From: Colias croceus
Taxonomy: Eukaryota; Arthropoda; Insecta; Lepidoptera; Pieridae
Direction of reading: 5' to 3'
Assembly: GCF_905220415.1 (NCBI RefSeq)
Contig: NC_059541.1
Coordinates: 8,568,501 to 8,632,500 of the forward strand
DNA length: 64,000 nucleotides
Shown here: positions 11,305 through 20,310 of the stretch, in pieces
Position numbering within the stretch: the stretch's first letter is position 1
Layout of the letters: the number at the start of each line of letters is the position of its first letter
Notes under the pieces: model-generated
What the model was told of the DNA's origin: nothing
The model's input: the letters and a program-made list of their open reading frames with translations, nothing else
Databases searched by the model: none
Program-made: the position numbers and the translations under genes

Positions 11305-11604
11305 ATGGCGATGTCTACATCTAACTTTTACGGCACCCTTGCGGCGGAATTGGCGAAAATCAACGTGCGTCTTTCAAACATCGAGCGCTCACGATCACGA
11401 GCGGTACACCGGCGACCCAGAACACCGTCACGCAATTTTCGAGAGTCTTCAAGGTCATCTTCGAAGCGACGTCGTCCCGGCACACCTGACTGGTTGTGCA
11501 GCTACCACTTCAGGTTCCGGCAGCGCGCTCACAAGTGCATCCCACCGTGTGCCTGGAAGAGAAGCCCCAGCCCCAGCGCAGCAGCCGCCCAGCCGGAAAA
11601 CTAG
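11305..11604 (+). CDS. Nested element gag, capsid-deleted
   Basis: ATG at 11305 in a good context (AACATGG) starts a 99-residue frame. It keeps a short N-terminus, an Arg/Ser-rich stretch (residues about 30-60) and the CsRn1-type knuckle W-L-C-S-Y-H...C-I-P-P-C. The roughly 150-residue capsid region seen in the outer element's Gag is missing. The join falls between F-Y-G-T-L and A-A-E-L-A. The stop (11602-11604) directly follows GGAAAAC, and the protease frame continues in -1 from there. The same arrangement ends the outer gag, suggesting a programmed -1 shift. Without capsid the element could move only with Gag supplied by a relative. Confidence 0.75.
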   Translation: MAMSTSNFYGTLAAELAKINVRLSNIERSRSRAVHRRPRTPSRNFRESSRSSSKRRRPGTPDWLCSYHFRFRQRAHKCIPPCAWKRSPSPSAAAAQPEN

Positions 11605-12089
11605 CGAGGCAGGTGCAGACTACGGCGGAGGTCTGTACCATCACGCCGTGCAGCCGTCTCATGGTAACAGATTTAAATACTAACTTAAAATTTTTAGTAG
11701 ATACCGGTGCCAATGTCTCCGTTTTACCCGTACCTAGAAATCCATTTAAATACAATAAATTATGTCGATCCGATCTTAAGTTATACGCTGCTAACGGTAC
11801 AGAAATTGCAACTTATGGCGTTGAATCAATTGTTTTAAATCTTAATTTAAGAAGACCGTACCGTTGGGATTTTATTTTAGCAGATGTCAAAAAGCCAATA
11901 TTGGGAGCTGATTTTTTAACACATCATAAATTATTAGTTGATTTGTATCGAAAAAAGTTAATAGATCAAGTTACCGATTTACATGTATTAGCCTCCGTAG
12001 TTTCGTGTACGCAACAATCGCTAAATTCTGTGTGCAAAAGTCATCCGTATTACGATTTATTAAGTATGTTTCCTGACATTAGGTATTAA
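11598..12089 (+). CDS. Nested element pol, protease part
   Basis: Open in the -1 frame relative to gag. It contains the aspartic protease signature L-V-D-T-G-A-N-V-S-V-L-P near 11694-11730, the A-N-G-T-E flap region and I-L-G-A-D-F-L. It leads into the linker before RT and stops at 12089, five bases before the RT frame. The frame changes by +1 between D-I-R (12075-12083) and the RT frame, most simply through an indel. This would uncouple protease from RT in this copy. Confidence 0.8.
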   Translation, partial: KLARQVQTTAEVCTITPCSRLMVTDLNTNLKFLVDTGANVSVLPVPRNPFKYNKLCRSDLKLYAANGTEIATYGVESIVLNLNLRRPYRWDFILADVKKPILGADFLTHHKLLVDLYRKKLIDQVTDLHVLASVVSCTQQSLNSVCKSHPYYDLLSMFPDIRY

Positions 12090-12093
12090 GCCG

Positions 12094-14757
12094 ATGTCGT
12101 TTAAAGAAACTACATCGCATAACGTTTTGCATTATATAGAGACGAGCGGCCCACCTATTCATGCTCGAGCTAGACCGTTACCCCCGGATAGATACAAAAA
12201 GGTGAAGGAAGAGTTCAGGGTTATGCAAGAATTAGGTATCTGTAGGCCTTCTAAAAGTGCTTGGGCTAGCCCGCTTCATGTCGTAGTTAAAAAGAATGGC
12301 GAGTTAAGGCCGTGCGGAGATTATCGACAGCTCAACGCAATTACAAAGCCCGACAGATATCCAGTTCCGCGATTACACGACTTCACTTTTATATTGGCTA
12401 ATAAAAAAATATATTCAAAAGTAGACATAAATAGAGCCTATCACTGCATAAAAGTTGCCCCATGCGATATAGAAAAAACTGCTATTATTACCCCTTTTGG
12501 ACTTTTCGAATTTCCCCGTATGAGTTTTGGCCTAAGGAACGCCGCACAAACGTTTCAACGTTTTATGAACAATACCGTTTTACAAGGTCTCGATTTTTTA
12601 TTTTGTTACTTAGATGACGTCATAATTGCCAGCGAAAATGAGACTTTACATCAAGAACATTTGAAGTTAGTATTCGAACGTTTCAATACATACGGCATAT
12701 CTATAAACTTAAGCAAGTGTAGCTTCGGACAGTCGCGTATAGAATTCTTAGGTCACGAAGTGAGTGTAGATGGAATTAAACCACTCAAAGATAAGGTCGA
12801 GGCCATAGTTAATTTTCCTAAACCCGTCACAGTATCGGATTTAAGACGATTTTTAGGAATGATCAATTTTTATAGACCACATTTACCTCATTTAGCGTCA
12901 CATCAATGCGAACTCAATAAATATTTAGTAAATTCTAAGAAAAATGATAAATCGAAAATTATTTGGAACAATGTTAGTGATAATGCTTTTGTGCAATGTA
13001 AGATAGAACTACAAAATGCCGTCACATTGTCACATCCCCTTTTAGATGTTCCCTTAGCCTTGATGACCGACGCTTCCAATACCTGTATGGGTGCGGTATT
13101 GCAACAGCGAGTAAAAGGTAAGTGGATACCCCTAGGATATTTTTCCAAAAAATTTTCGCCTACCGAGCAAAAGTATTCTACTTATGATAGGGAATTACTA
13201 GCGATTTTTCAAGCTATAAAATATTTTAGGAAATTGTTTGAAGGCCGTCCTTTAACAATATATACAGATCATAAGCCATTATGTCATGCATTTTCTAAAA
13301 TAGGTAATGACAGTAAAGAAACGCCTAGAAGGACGCGACAATTACTTTTTATAAGTGAATTTACGGTCGACATACAGCATATTAGCGGTAAAGATAATAT
13401 TGTAGCCGATACTTTATCGCGCGTAGAAACAATTGTTTGCCCGACTGTACTCGACTTCAACGAACTTGCTGACTCGCAAGCGAAAGACGAGTACTTGATT
13501 AATATGACACGTAGTGGGCATAGCGATAATAATGTAAAATTTAAGAAAATGTATTTACCGACTTGTAAAAAAGGAGTATATTGCGAAGTTTCAAATAATA
13601 TTATTAGACCTTATTTAACAGAGTATTTTAGAAAAATTGCTTTCGATAGTGTTCACAATCTAAGTCATCCCGGTATACGTACGACTCGGAAGATGGTCAC
13701 TAAACAATTTTTTTGGCCTAGTATGAATAAAGATATAGGGAAATGGACCAAAGCGTGTGTATCATGCCAAAGGTCGAAGATTTCGCGTCACGTTGTTTCG
13801 GATATAGGAAAGTTCCCGGAAGTTTCGCGATTCGAGCATATCCATGTGGATTTAGTTGGTCCATTGCCGACATCTCCACAGGGATTTAGATATTTATTAA
13901 CAATTATAGATAGATGTACGCGTTGGCCTGAAGCATTTCCCGTTAAAGAAATTACTGCAGACGTCGTTGCTAAGCATATTTATGAAGGATGGATAGTTAG
14001 GTATGGTTGTCCCGTCCGTATTACTAGCGATCAAGGACGTCAGTTTGAGTCGAGTCTATTTTTAAAGTTAATGTCATTTTTGGGTATTCATAAAATTCGT
14101 ACTACACCTTACCACCCACAAAGTAATGGCGCGGTGGAAAGGTGGCATAGATCGTTGAAGGCAGCCCTTATGGCGAGACTGCTTAGTAGTAAAAAAACGT
14201 GGTTAGACGAATTACCCACTGTTATGTTAGGGTTGAGAGCAGCAATACGAACTGATAGTAATGTTAGTGCCGCAGAATTGGCCTTCGGTAAAACTTTACG
14301 TTTGCCTGGCGAGTTCTACGATAGTTCTACAAATGACTGTGATGTAAACGATCCTTATAGTTTGGTAGAGAAAATCCGTGAAACTATATCTCAGTATCGT
14401 CCGACGAGAGATAAGACGAACGCAAAGAAAATATTCGTTTATTCCGATTTACAAAGTTGTAGTCACGTTTTTGTTAGAGATGACGCAGTACACAGGTCTC
14501 TAAAACCGCCTTATGATGGTCCTTATCAAGTGTTAGAACGTAGTTCTAAAGTTTTTAAAATACAATTTCCGGATAGAGTCGCACGCGTTTCCATTGACAG
14601 GTTAAAGCCAGCCTTTATATTAAAAGATGATGTTACAGTTGAGAACAATATTGTTCCACATAATACATCTTTATCGAAGTCGGTTGAGCATGCGCCACTC
14701 ATAAGCGTAACTAGGAGCGGTCGCGTAATCCGACGACCCGTGCGATTTGCGATATAG
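12094..14757 (+). CDS. Nested element pol: RT, RNase H and integrase
   Basis: An 887-codon open frame with no internal stop. RT: residues about 30-230, with F-G-L-R-N-A-A-Q-T-F and the active-site Y-L-D-D near 170-173. RNase H: residues about 300-430, with L-M-T-D-A-S, T-Y-D-R-E and T-D-H-K motifs. Integrase: an H-N-L-S-H-P-G...C-x2-C finger near 520-560, then D in H-V-D-L-V-G-P, D in T-S-D-Q-G-R and E in A-V-E-R-W-H, followed by a G-P-Y-type C-terminal module. The ATG at 12094 is not a natural start, because the protein would be made as Gag-Pol. About 700 bp without a frame follow before the 3' LTR. Confidence 0.93.
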   Translation: MSFKETTSHNVLHYIETSGPPIHARARPLPPDRYKKVKEEFRVMQELGICRPSKSAWASPLHVVVKKNGELRPCGDYRQLNAITKPDRYPVPRLHDFTFILANKKIYSKVDINRAYHCIKVAPCDIEKTAIITPFGLFEFPRMSFGLRNAAQTFQRFMNNTVLQGLDFLFCYLDDVIIASENETLHQEHLKLVFERFNTYGISINLSKCSFGQSRIEFLGHEVSVDGIKPLKDKVEAIVNFPKPVTVSDLRRFLGMINFYRPHLPHLASHQCELNKYLVNSKKNDKSKIIWNNVSDNAFVQCKIELQNAVTLSHPLLDVPLALMTDASNTCMGAVLQQRVKGKWIPLGYFSKKFSPTEQKYSTYDRELLAIFQAIKYFRKLFEGRPLTIYTDHKPLCHAFSKIGNDSKETPRRTRQLLFISEFTVDIQHISGKDNIVADTLSRVETIVCPTVLDFNELADSQAKDEYLINMTRSGHSDNNVKFKKMYLPTCKKGVYCEVSNNIIRPYLTEYFRKIAFDSVHNLSHPGIRTTRKMVTKQFFWPSMNKDIGKWTKACVSCQRSKISRHVVSDIGKFPEVSRFEHIHVDLVGPLPTSPQGFRYLLTIIDRCTRWPEAFPVKEITADVVAKHIYEGWIVRYGCPVRITSDQGRQFESSLFLKLMSFLGIHKIRTTPYHPQSNGAVERWHRSLKAALMARLLSSKKTWLDELPTVMLGLRAAIRTDSNVSAAELAFGKTLRLPGEFYDSSTNDCDVNDPYSLVEKIRETISQYRPTRDKTNAKKIFVYSDLQSCSHVFVRDDAVHRSLKPPYDGPYQVLERSSKVFKIQFPDRVARVSIDRLKPAFILKDDVTVENNIVPHNTSLSKSVEHAPLISVTRSGRVIRRPVRFAI

Positions 14758-15457
14758 TACTTTCACACAGTATTTAGCTATTGTCTTTAATTCGAAGTAT
14801 TATCTGTATTGTATGTAATTCAATTTATTATACTTGTGTGTTATATACATTTTTGTTAGAATGTAAGTTTATATTTGTTTACATGTAATATTGCGTCTTA
14901 TACAAATTTTTATATTAATTGTTCACTATACAACGTTTTGAAGTAAAAGTTTTTATTGTTTCATATTATTGTTTAATCATTTCATTTTATGTTTTACATA
15001 AATATGATTAACATTATATTGTGCATATTTTACATTTTTGTGTAACAATTGCGAAAGAATAAAGTAATACGATAGTTTTGTTTTTACGCATTGAAGATGC
15101 TTATTTAGTATTTCCTGTTTTTGTAATAATTAGTACCTATTTACTTAGTAAGTTATATCGGATTACATAGGTAATAATATCGTCACTCATTTAGCATTTT
15201 TATTAAACTTGTATTAATTGTAACATATGGATAAATTCGTGTAGTGAATAGTAAGTGTATTCCGATCAATTTTAATTAGGCTAAGCCGTTTAGATGTTAC
15301 CTATATCTTTTATTGATATAAATTTAAGAAATATTACGAATTCATATGTGTATTCAGTATTGCATTGTTATCTCATTTGTATTTTATGGTAATTTCTGTG
15401 TTTGTCTTTGTATTTTTTGGAGTGTATAATTTTTTTTTTGAAAAAGGGGGGGAATAA
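14758..15457 (+). other. Nested element 3' untranslated region and polypurine tract
   Basis: AT-rich, no ORF of note. It ends in an A/G tract (about 15439-15455) directly before the 3' LTR, the expected plus-strand primer. Confidence 0.7.
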
Positions 15458-15673
15458 TGTAGGGACACACATGTACAATTCGCTGATCGAGCTTTTTGTA
15501 TATGTGTGCGTCCACATTGTTTCCCCGACGCTTTTTAGATTTATTAGAATAAAAAGTCAGTAGTGCATAACGGCTAGCATAAATAACACTTATGTATTGT
15601 GAAGAGTAATAAAGCAGTTGAAGGAAAGGTTTTATTATTTGGGCAACCTCGGGGGCAAAGGCACTACTCAACA
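15458..15673 (+). repeat. Nested element 3' LTR
   Basis: 216 bp, TGTAGG...CAACA, followed by the CCAAA duplication at 15674-15678. Confidence 0.9.
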
Positions 15674-16488
15674 CCAAATATTGTTAATTTTTTGTTGTAA
15701 AACTGCACCTATACACGTATCTGAAGCGTCAGTCATAAGAGACAATGGAGCATCTAAGGAAGGATATGTCAACAAAACTGCATTTTTCAAATCGATCTTA
15801 CATTGTTCAAAATTTTGCTCTGCTAATTTATTCCAATTAATTTTACTTTTGTCTTTCCGTTTCGCACTACCAAGATATTTATTTAACTCTGACTGATGTT
15901 CAGCCGAGTGAGGAATATGAGATCTATAAAAATTTAACATGCCTAAAAATCTTCTAAGTTCTTCTATAGTACTAGGCTTAGGAAAATCTAAAATTGCTTT
16001 AACCTTGTCTTCGAGCGGCTTAATGCCCTCGGTAGAAACTTCATAACCTAAAAACTCTAATTTTTGCTGACCAAAACTACATTTTGAAAAATTGATAGTT
16101 ATACCGAATTGATTAAAACGATCAAAAACTTGCTCTAAATGTTCTCTATGCTGACTTTCTGATTCTGAACTGATAATGACGTCATCGATATAAATAAATA
16201 AGAAATCTAAACCTTTTAAAACTGTTTCTTGCATGAAACGTCGGAAAGTTTGCGCAGCATTTCGCAAACCAAATGGCATACGCATAAATTCAAATAAACC
16301 AAAAGGTGTAATAACTGCTGTCTTTTTTATGTCATTTTCTGCAACAGGCACAGAATTATAGGCTCTATTAATATCTAATTTAGAGAAAATTTTCTTATTA
16401 CCCAAAATATATGTAAAATCATGTAAACGTGGTACTGGATAACGATCTGGTTTCGTAATTGCATTTAAACGTCTATAATCACCGCAAG
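15674..16488 (-). pseudogene. Outer element pol, middle part: RT and start of RNase H
   Basis: Carries F-G-L-R-N-A-A-Q-T-F, the RT active site Y-I-D-D, the thumb region, and the RNase H start L-M-T-D-A-S. At 15674 the nested element cuts it in the middle of an N-N-I-W stretch. Upstream, the frame is out of register with the protease segment: a one-base loss near 16488-16491, just after K-K-D-G-N-I, sends the upstream frame to a stop at 16465. Confidence 0.88.
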
Positions 16489-17195
16489 GCTAATATTACC
16501 ATCTTTTTTGGGAACTATATGTAGTGGACTTGCCCAAGGACTACTACTCGGTCTACAAATCCCTAACTCTTGCATAACAATAAATTCATTTTTAGCCTTT
16601 ACGTACCTGTCAGGAGGAAGCTGCCTCGCTCTCGCATGCACCGGCGGTCCTGTCGTCTCGATATAGTGACAAACATCGTGTTTTGGCGTCTCTTTGTAAG
16701 AAATAGGTTTAGTTAAATCAGGGAATTTATTCAATAAATCGGAATATGGACATTCCATAATTGTTTTTAAAGTGGGCACAGTAGAATTTGAGATATTTCC
16801 CTTAGTACTCAAATTAGTTACTTGATCAATCAATCTACGTCCGTTTAAATCAATTAATAATTTATGATTAGCTAAGAAATCCGCACCAATAATTGATTGC
16901 TTTACATCCGCTAATATAAAAATCCAACGGAACGGTCGTCTCAGACCCAAATCTAGAGACAAAAAATGAATACCATATGTTTTAATTTCCGTTCCATTAG
17001 CAGCAAATAATTTATATTTATTACCTTCTGCATAAACCTTACCATACACCACACTACGCGGGATGACGGACACATTTGCACCACTATCAACTAAAAAGTT
17101 TAGTCCTGAATTTCTGTCCAAAACACTGAGACGGTTATTTCTGTAGACTCGGTCGCAGGCACCCGTCGCTGGCTGCACCGATGCTAGTTTTCCGC
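16465..17195 (-). pseudogene. Outer element pol, protease to start of RT
   Basis: Lies in the -1 frame relative to gag. It has the aspartic protease signature L-V-D-S-G-A-N-V-S-V-I-P, I-I-G-A-D-F-L, and the first RT motifs through W-A-S-P-L-H-I-V. It runs into a premature stop at 16465 because of the single-base shift near 16488-16491. The frame opens at the GGAAAAC preceding the gag stop. Confidence 0.85.
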
Positions 17196-17990
17196 TGGTT
17201 TCTCACGCTGACTAGGTTTCCAGTTGCACGGTTTCACACATTTCGTCGCTTTGTTTTTATATTTGTAATGGTATTTACAAAGCCAATTGGGATTATGCCT
17301 TTGATTACGTTGAAATCTACCTCTTGACCTGGATCGTGACCTCGTTCTAAAATTTGATGTATTATTTCTTGTTTCCAATCTTCTCAGTCGATTATTTAAT
17401 TTTTCTATCTCACCAATCAAATTATTTTCTGGACTGTTGCTTAAACTGGACTGTTGAACTGCTGATACCGAGTTTAAGGGTGTCATGCTCTCCATAACTT
17501 TATCTGCTATTGATGCTAAAATATCTTCACTTTTACTCTCGGATACGGCTAACACAGCTCTTATTGCCGGCGGTAATAAATTTTGCCATAAAACTAGAAG
17601 TGTTTCTGTTGTTACTCGTCCACGCGCCAAATCTTGCATTTTCCTCATTAATTGTGACGGTTTTTGATCACCCAATTCCATTTCGCCAATTAATTTTTTT
17701 ATTTGTCGATCTTCCGATTCTTCAAAAATTTGTAATAATCTTCTTTTTAATTTTTCATATTTTCCTGTCTCCGGCGGGCTAATTAAAATGTCCGTGACTT
17801 GCTCGATGACTTCTGGCGTTAATTTAGAAATTACTATTTGGTATTTCGCTTCATCTGACATTTTCTGTGGCGATAAAACTGCTTCCGTTTGTATAAACCA
17901 TATTTTCGGCGATTTCTTCCAAAAATCTGGGATGCGGGACGTAATGGAGATTGACGATAAACTTGCAAATTCTTCTTTAACCGGTTCCAT
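17184..17990 (-). CDS. Outer element gag
   Basis: A 268-residue ATG frame, uninterrupted. Residues about 20-170 are a helical capsid-like region of the Ty3/gypsy type (F-W...P..W F...E near the start, L-P..I-R-A-V near 140). An Arg/Ser-rich linker follows, then a C-x2-H...C-x3-C knuckle at about 235-255 (W-L-C-K-Y-H...C-V-K-P-C). Gag forms the particle that packages element RNA. It ends in P-A-E-N-stop over GGAAAACTAG, identical to the end of the nested gag, with pol continuing in the -1 frame. The 5' leader (17991-18174) links it to the primer site. Confidence 0.9.
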   Translation of the reverse strand: MEPVKEEFASLSSISITSRIPDFWKKSPKIWFIQTEAVLSPQKMSDEAKYQIVISKLTPEVIEQVTDILISPPETGKYEKLKRRLLQIFEESEDRQIKKLIGEMELGDQKPSQLMRKMQDLARGRVTTETLLVLWQNLLPPAIRAVLAVSESKSEDILASIADKVMESMTPLNSVSAVQQSSLSNSPENNLIGEIEKLNNRLRRLETRNNTSNFRTRSRSRSRGRFQRNQRHNPNWLCKYHYKYKNKATKCVKPCNWKPSQREKPAEN

Positions 17991-18174
17991 GGTGATATTT
18001 AATTTTTATATGTACTTTTATGTGTTATTAAATTTTATTTAGTTATTTAAATTTTACCGCTGCCACCGCCCTGTAGTTTCTTCTTGAGTTGTCCGTATAT
18101 ATATATTTATATATTAATTTTGAATATTTATTCTCCCTACTACACACTCACGTCGATATATCACGCCGGTCGAG

Positions 18175-18192
18175 ATCACGTCGGGGTCACCA
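18175..18192 (-). other. Primer-binding site, tRNA-Trp
   Basis: On the minus strand TGGTGACCCCGACGTGAT follows the 5' LTR after one base. It is complementary over 18 bases to the 3' end of animal tRNA-Trp as I know it. Confidence 0.85.
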
Positions 18193-18193
18193 A

Positions 18194-18400
18194 TTTAGTG
18201 TAGCTGTGTGTAGGGAGATGAAATTAAAGATAGCGGCCAATTAAATTTTATATTTCTTCTAAATTACACAAAAATATATTATTTATATTCACTAACTACA
18301 AAACGTGGGTCGGTGGCGCGAGCTATGGGACAACTGAGGGGCGACGCTATGTGACTGTGCGACGCGGCCGAAAATCCTGCGTCAGCACAGCACCTACAAT
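18194..18400 (-). repeat. Outer element 5' LTR
   Basis: 207 bp matching the 3' LTR at 8055-8261, with no difference found over the compared core, and followed by the ATAT duplication at 18401-18404. Confidence 0.88.
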
Positions 18401-18650
18401 ATATAAACAATATTACAAACTTGATTGACCCTAACTTAGACAACAAACATCGGGCACCTTTATTAACCTTGGTAAAGTCAGTAAAGTTGCATAACAAACA
18501 CCTAACAATTAAAACAATTATAAACGCTTATTTTTTTGATTGTCTAGTGCTATAAAATGCTTAATGGATATATTTGTCTAGATATTATCACAAATAAACA
18601 TCGGAAAATCTTTAGAAACATAGCGTGTAAAAATTAATTAAATAATATCA

Positions 18651-18817
18651 AGAAAAAAAACGTGTGGCACTCGAGGACTGCCGCTGTAAAGCTATTGCAT
18701 AGCATCGCATCGCTGTGCCAGTTGGAGTGGGGTGGGTGTTAGGATTTTCGTTACGGAATTTTTACATTTGTTCGCCGCGCTCAAAGTCTGAGATAAAAGC
18801 TATGCAATAGCTTAAAA
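18651..18817 (+). repeat. Dispersed repeat with TGGCACTCGAGG head, copy 1
   Basis: Begins after an A-run with CGTGTGGCACTCGAGGACTG and ends in AGCTATGCAATAGCTTAAAA. A related copy lies in inverted orientation at 57260-57415. The head resembles a Pol III A-box (TGGCNNAGTGG-like), so it could be a SINE. Subterminal AGCTATTGCATAGC palindromes are also compatible with a MITE. Confidence 0.5.
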
Positions 18818-19161
18818 GTTTATAGAGAGAATATTATAGAGTCCATACTCTCCTTTCTTCACATAGCAGCTAGCTGGTATTTAATTATACCACCATTTAA
18901 CTGGACGTGATTGTCCGTATAGCAAGATTATAAGGCTTCTTTAATAATTATTATGTTTATTATTTTATTTGTGGAATATATCTCCTGCTTCCTTGAAACA
19001 CTAAATTTATTCATTCGATTCGTAAAACACGGTAGACATTTGTCACTCTTTACTAGGGTAATATCTTTACTAGGTCCCAAATCAGCATCATAAAAGTGCC
19101 CAAAAAGGACGGAAGATTCTCTCGGGGTATACTCTTTTATAGATTATATCTGTAGGTATCT

Positions 19162-19179
19162 CTTGTTTAGCACAACCTT
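19162..19179. repeat. Target-site duplication of R1-clade insertion, left copy
   Basis: CTTGTTTAGCACAACCTT matches the right copy at 20281-20298 in 17 of 18 bases. Confidence 0.8.
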
Positions 19180-20280
19180 TTTTTTTTTTTTATAGTGGGG
19201 AAATCTTCCAAAGATACCCACGGCCCCCGGGGAAGGAGCCAAGGGTTATGTCGGATTCTTACCGACTAAAACCCCACTGTATTCCGTCGAGCCGCGCAGT
19301 TAGCCGGGGCCGCGGGTACTCTTAGAAATCGTCCACGACTCCGGCAGCGGACGCCCGGTTACGGGCCCACCTCCGTTACCACCTATGGCTGCACACGTGC
19401 GCTCCTCCTCCTTCATCTGCGAGGCGGCATGAGCGGAACACGTCTCATGTCACCTCACTGCCCCGGACGATGGAGCATGTCCCCGGTCCATCGTCCAGAG
19501 CCCTTCGCTAAGGAGGCAGGTCGCGATCGCTAGCGACCGCGACTCGGCGTCGGCGCCTAAAGGGTCGCCGGCGCCGCATCGGGTCCGCGAGAGGGTTCCC
19601 CTCGCGAACCCGCTCCGCCTCCTCCTTTCGCACCATCACCTCCTCACAGAAGGCGACCACCGCACGCCAGGACCTGGAGCCTCCAACCATGGCGCGAACC
19701 ACGGACGGGAGCGAGAGATCCGGCCCCACAGCAGCGACCAATCGCTGTCTAGCCACGGACCACGCAGGACACACACTCAGCGTGTGGTCCGCTGTATCCT
19801 CCTCGCTTGGACACCAATGGCAGGTCATGGTTGGCTCCCGGATCGCAACTCGACACAGGTATCGTCCGAAACATCCGTGTCCAGACAGCACCTGTGTCAA
19901 GCGGAACGTGAGAGCCCCATGTCGTCTGCTGCACCATTCAAAAAGGACCGGCCGGATGGCCTCCACCGTCCTTACACCTGCAGTTGGGTTCTCGAGCCGC
20001 CGCACCCATTCCTCCATCAAACGCTCGCGAGCCGAAGCCCTCCAGCGCGACACTTCTTCGGGGTTTGGTTCCAGCCCCGAAGACCTGGACCCAGCGATTC
20101 GCCGGTACACGTCCGCGAGTACCGCAGCGTCAAGTTCCCAAGGGGGGGTTCCGGCTAGCACGCAGGCTGCTTCAAAAGAGACAGTCCGATATGCCCGCGA
20201 TATTCTTAGCGCCATGACCCGTTGCGGACGACGCAGAAGGGGTCTAGTCCTGGCGCTAAGAGAATCAGCCCAGATGGGCG
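19180..20280 (-). mobile_element. 5'-truncated R1-clade non-LTR retrotransposon
   Basis: A GC-rich 1.1-kb block contrasting with the AT-rich surroundings. Its minus strand carries the C-terminal part of an R1-type ORF2, then a 3' UTR ending in a poly(A) run (Ts on plus from 19180). It is flanked by an 18-bp target duplication with one mismatch. Truncation at the 5' end with a poly(A) tail is typical target-primed reverse transcription. The right end lies only 12 bp from the LITAF-B splice donor. Confidence 0.88.
19508..20280 (-). pseudogene. R1-clade ORF2 C-terminal fragment
   Basis: The open frame enters at the truncated end with R-R-P-Q-R-V-M-A-L-R. It shows the R1-clade thumb motif A-Y-R-T-V-S-F-E-A-A-C-V-L-A-G-T-P-P-W. 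The C-terminal zinc knuckle is C-H-W-C...D-T-A-D-H-T-L-S-V-C-P, as in R1, TRAS and SART-type ORF2 proteins. An Arg-rich tail ends at a stop at 19508. The endonuclease and RT catalytic parts are gone, so it is non-functional. Overlapping plus-strand frames are shadows caused by the GC-rich codons. Confidence 0.88.
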
Positions 20281-20298
20281 CTTGTTTAGTACAACCTT
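20281..20298. repeat. Target-site duplication of R1-clade insertion, right copy
   Basis: CTTGTTTAGTACAACCTT; differs at one base from 19162-19179. Confidence 0.8.
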
Positions 20299-20310
20299 AG
20301 TACGACTTAC

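Larger units (their letters stand above)
11000..15673 (+). mobile_element. Nested CsRn1-type Ty3/gypsy LTR retrotransposon
   Basis: LTRs of 217 and 216 bp with TG...CA ends, flanked by a CCAAA duplication (10995-10999 and 15674-15678; the last A could instead belong to the LTR). It is inserted in the opposite orientation into the RNase H region of the outer element. The primer site 11218-11230 matches the tRNA-Trp 3' end over 13 bases, and a polypurine tract precedes the 3' LTR. Pol runs nearly full length. Two defects are visible: gag lacks its capsid region, and the frame shifts between protease and RT. It is related to the outer element but clearly a different lineage. Confidence 0.93.
8055..18400 (-). 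mobile_element. Outer CsRn1-type Ty3/gypsy LTR retrotransposon, interrupted by a nested element
   Basis: Two LTRs of 207 bp, identical over the 200-bp core I compared base by base, bound gag, protease, RT, RNase H and integrase on the minus strand. The target duplication is ATAT (8051-8054 and 18401-18404). The primer site (18175-18192) is complementary to the tRNA-Trp 3' end over 18 bases, and Gag carries a C-x2-H...C-x3-C knuckle. This combination is characteristic of the CsRn1 clade. A purine tract precedes the 3' LTR at 8262-8278. Without the nested element it is about 5.7 kb. It is non-functional as it stands: pol is shifted near 16488 and split at 10999/15674. It lies wholly within the LITAF-B intron, in the same orientation as the gene. 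Confidence 0.92.

Noticed and set aside
11305..14757. Nested element as a retrovirus with envelope
   Set aside because: No third gene lies between pol and the 3' LTR, so it is a plain LTR retrotransposon.
19689..20300. Long plus-strand open frames over the GC-rich block
   Set aside because: They are shadows of the R1-clade frame on the minus strand, which carries the recognisable motifs.
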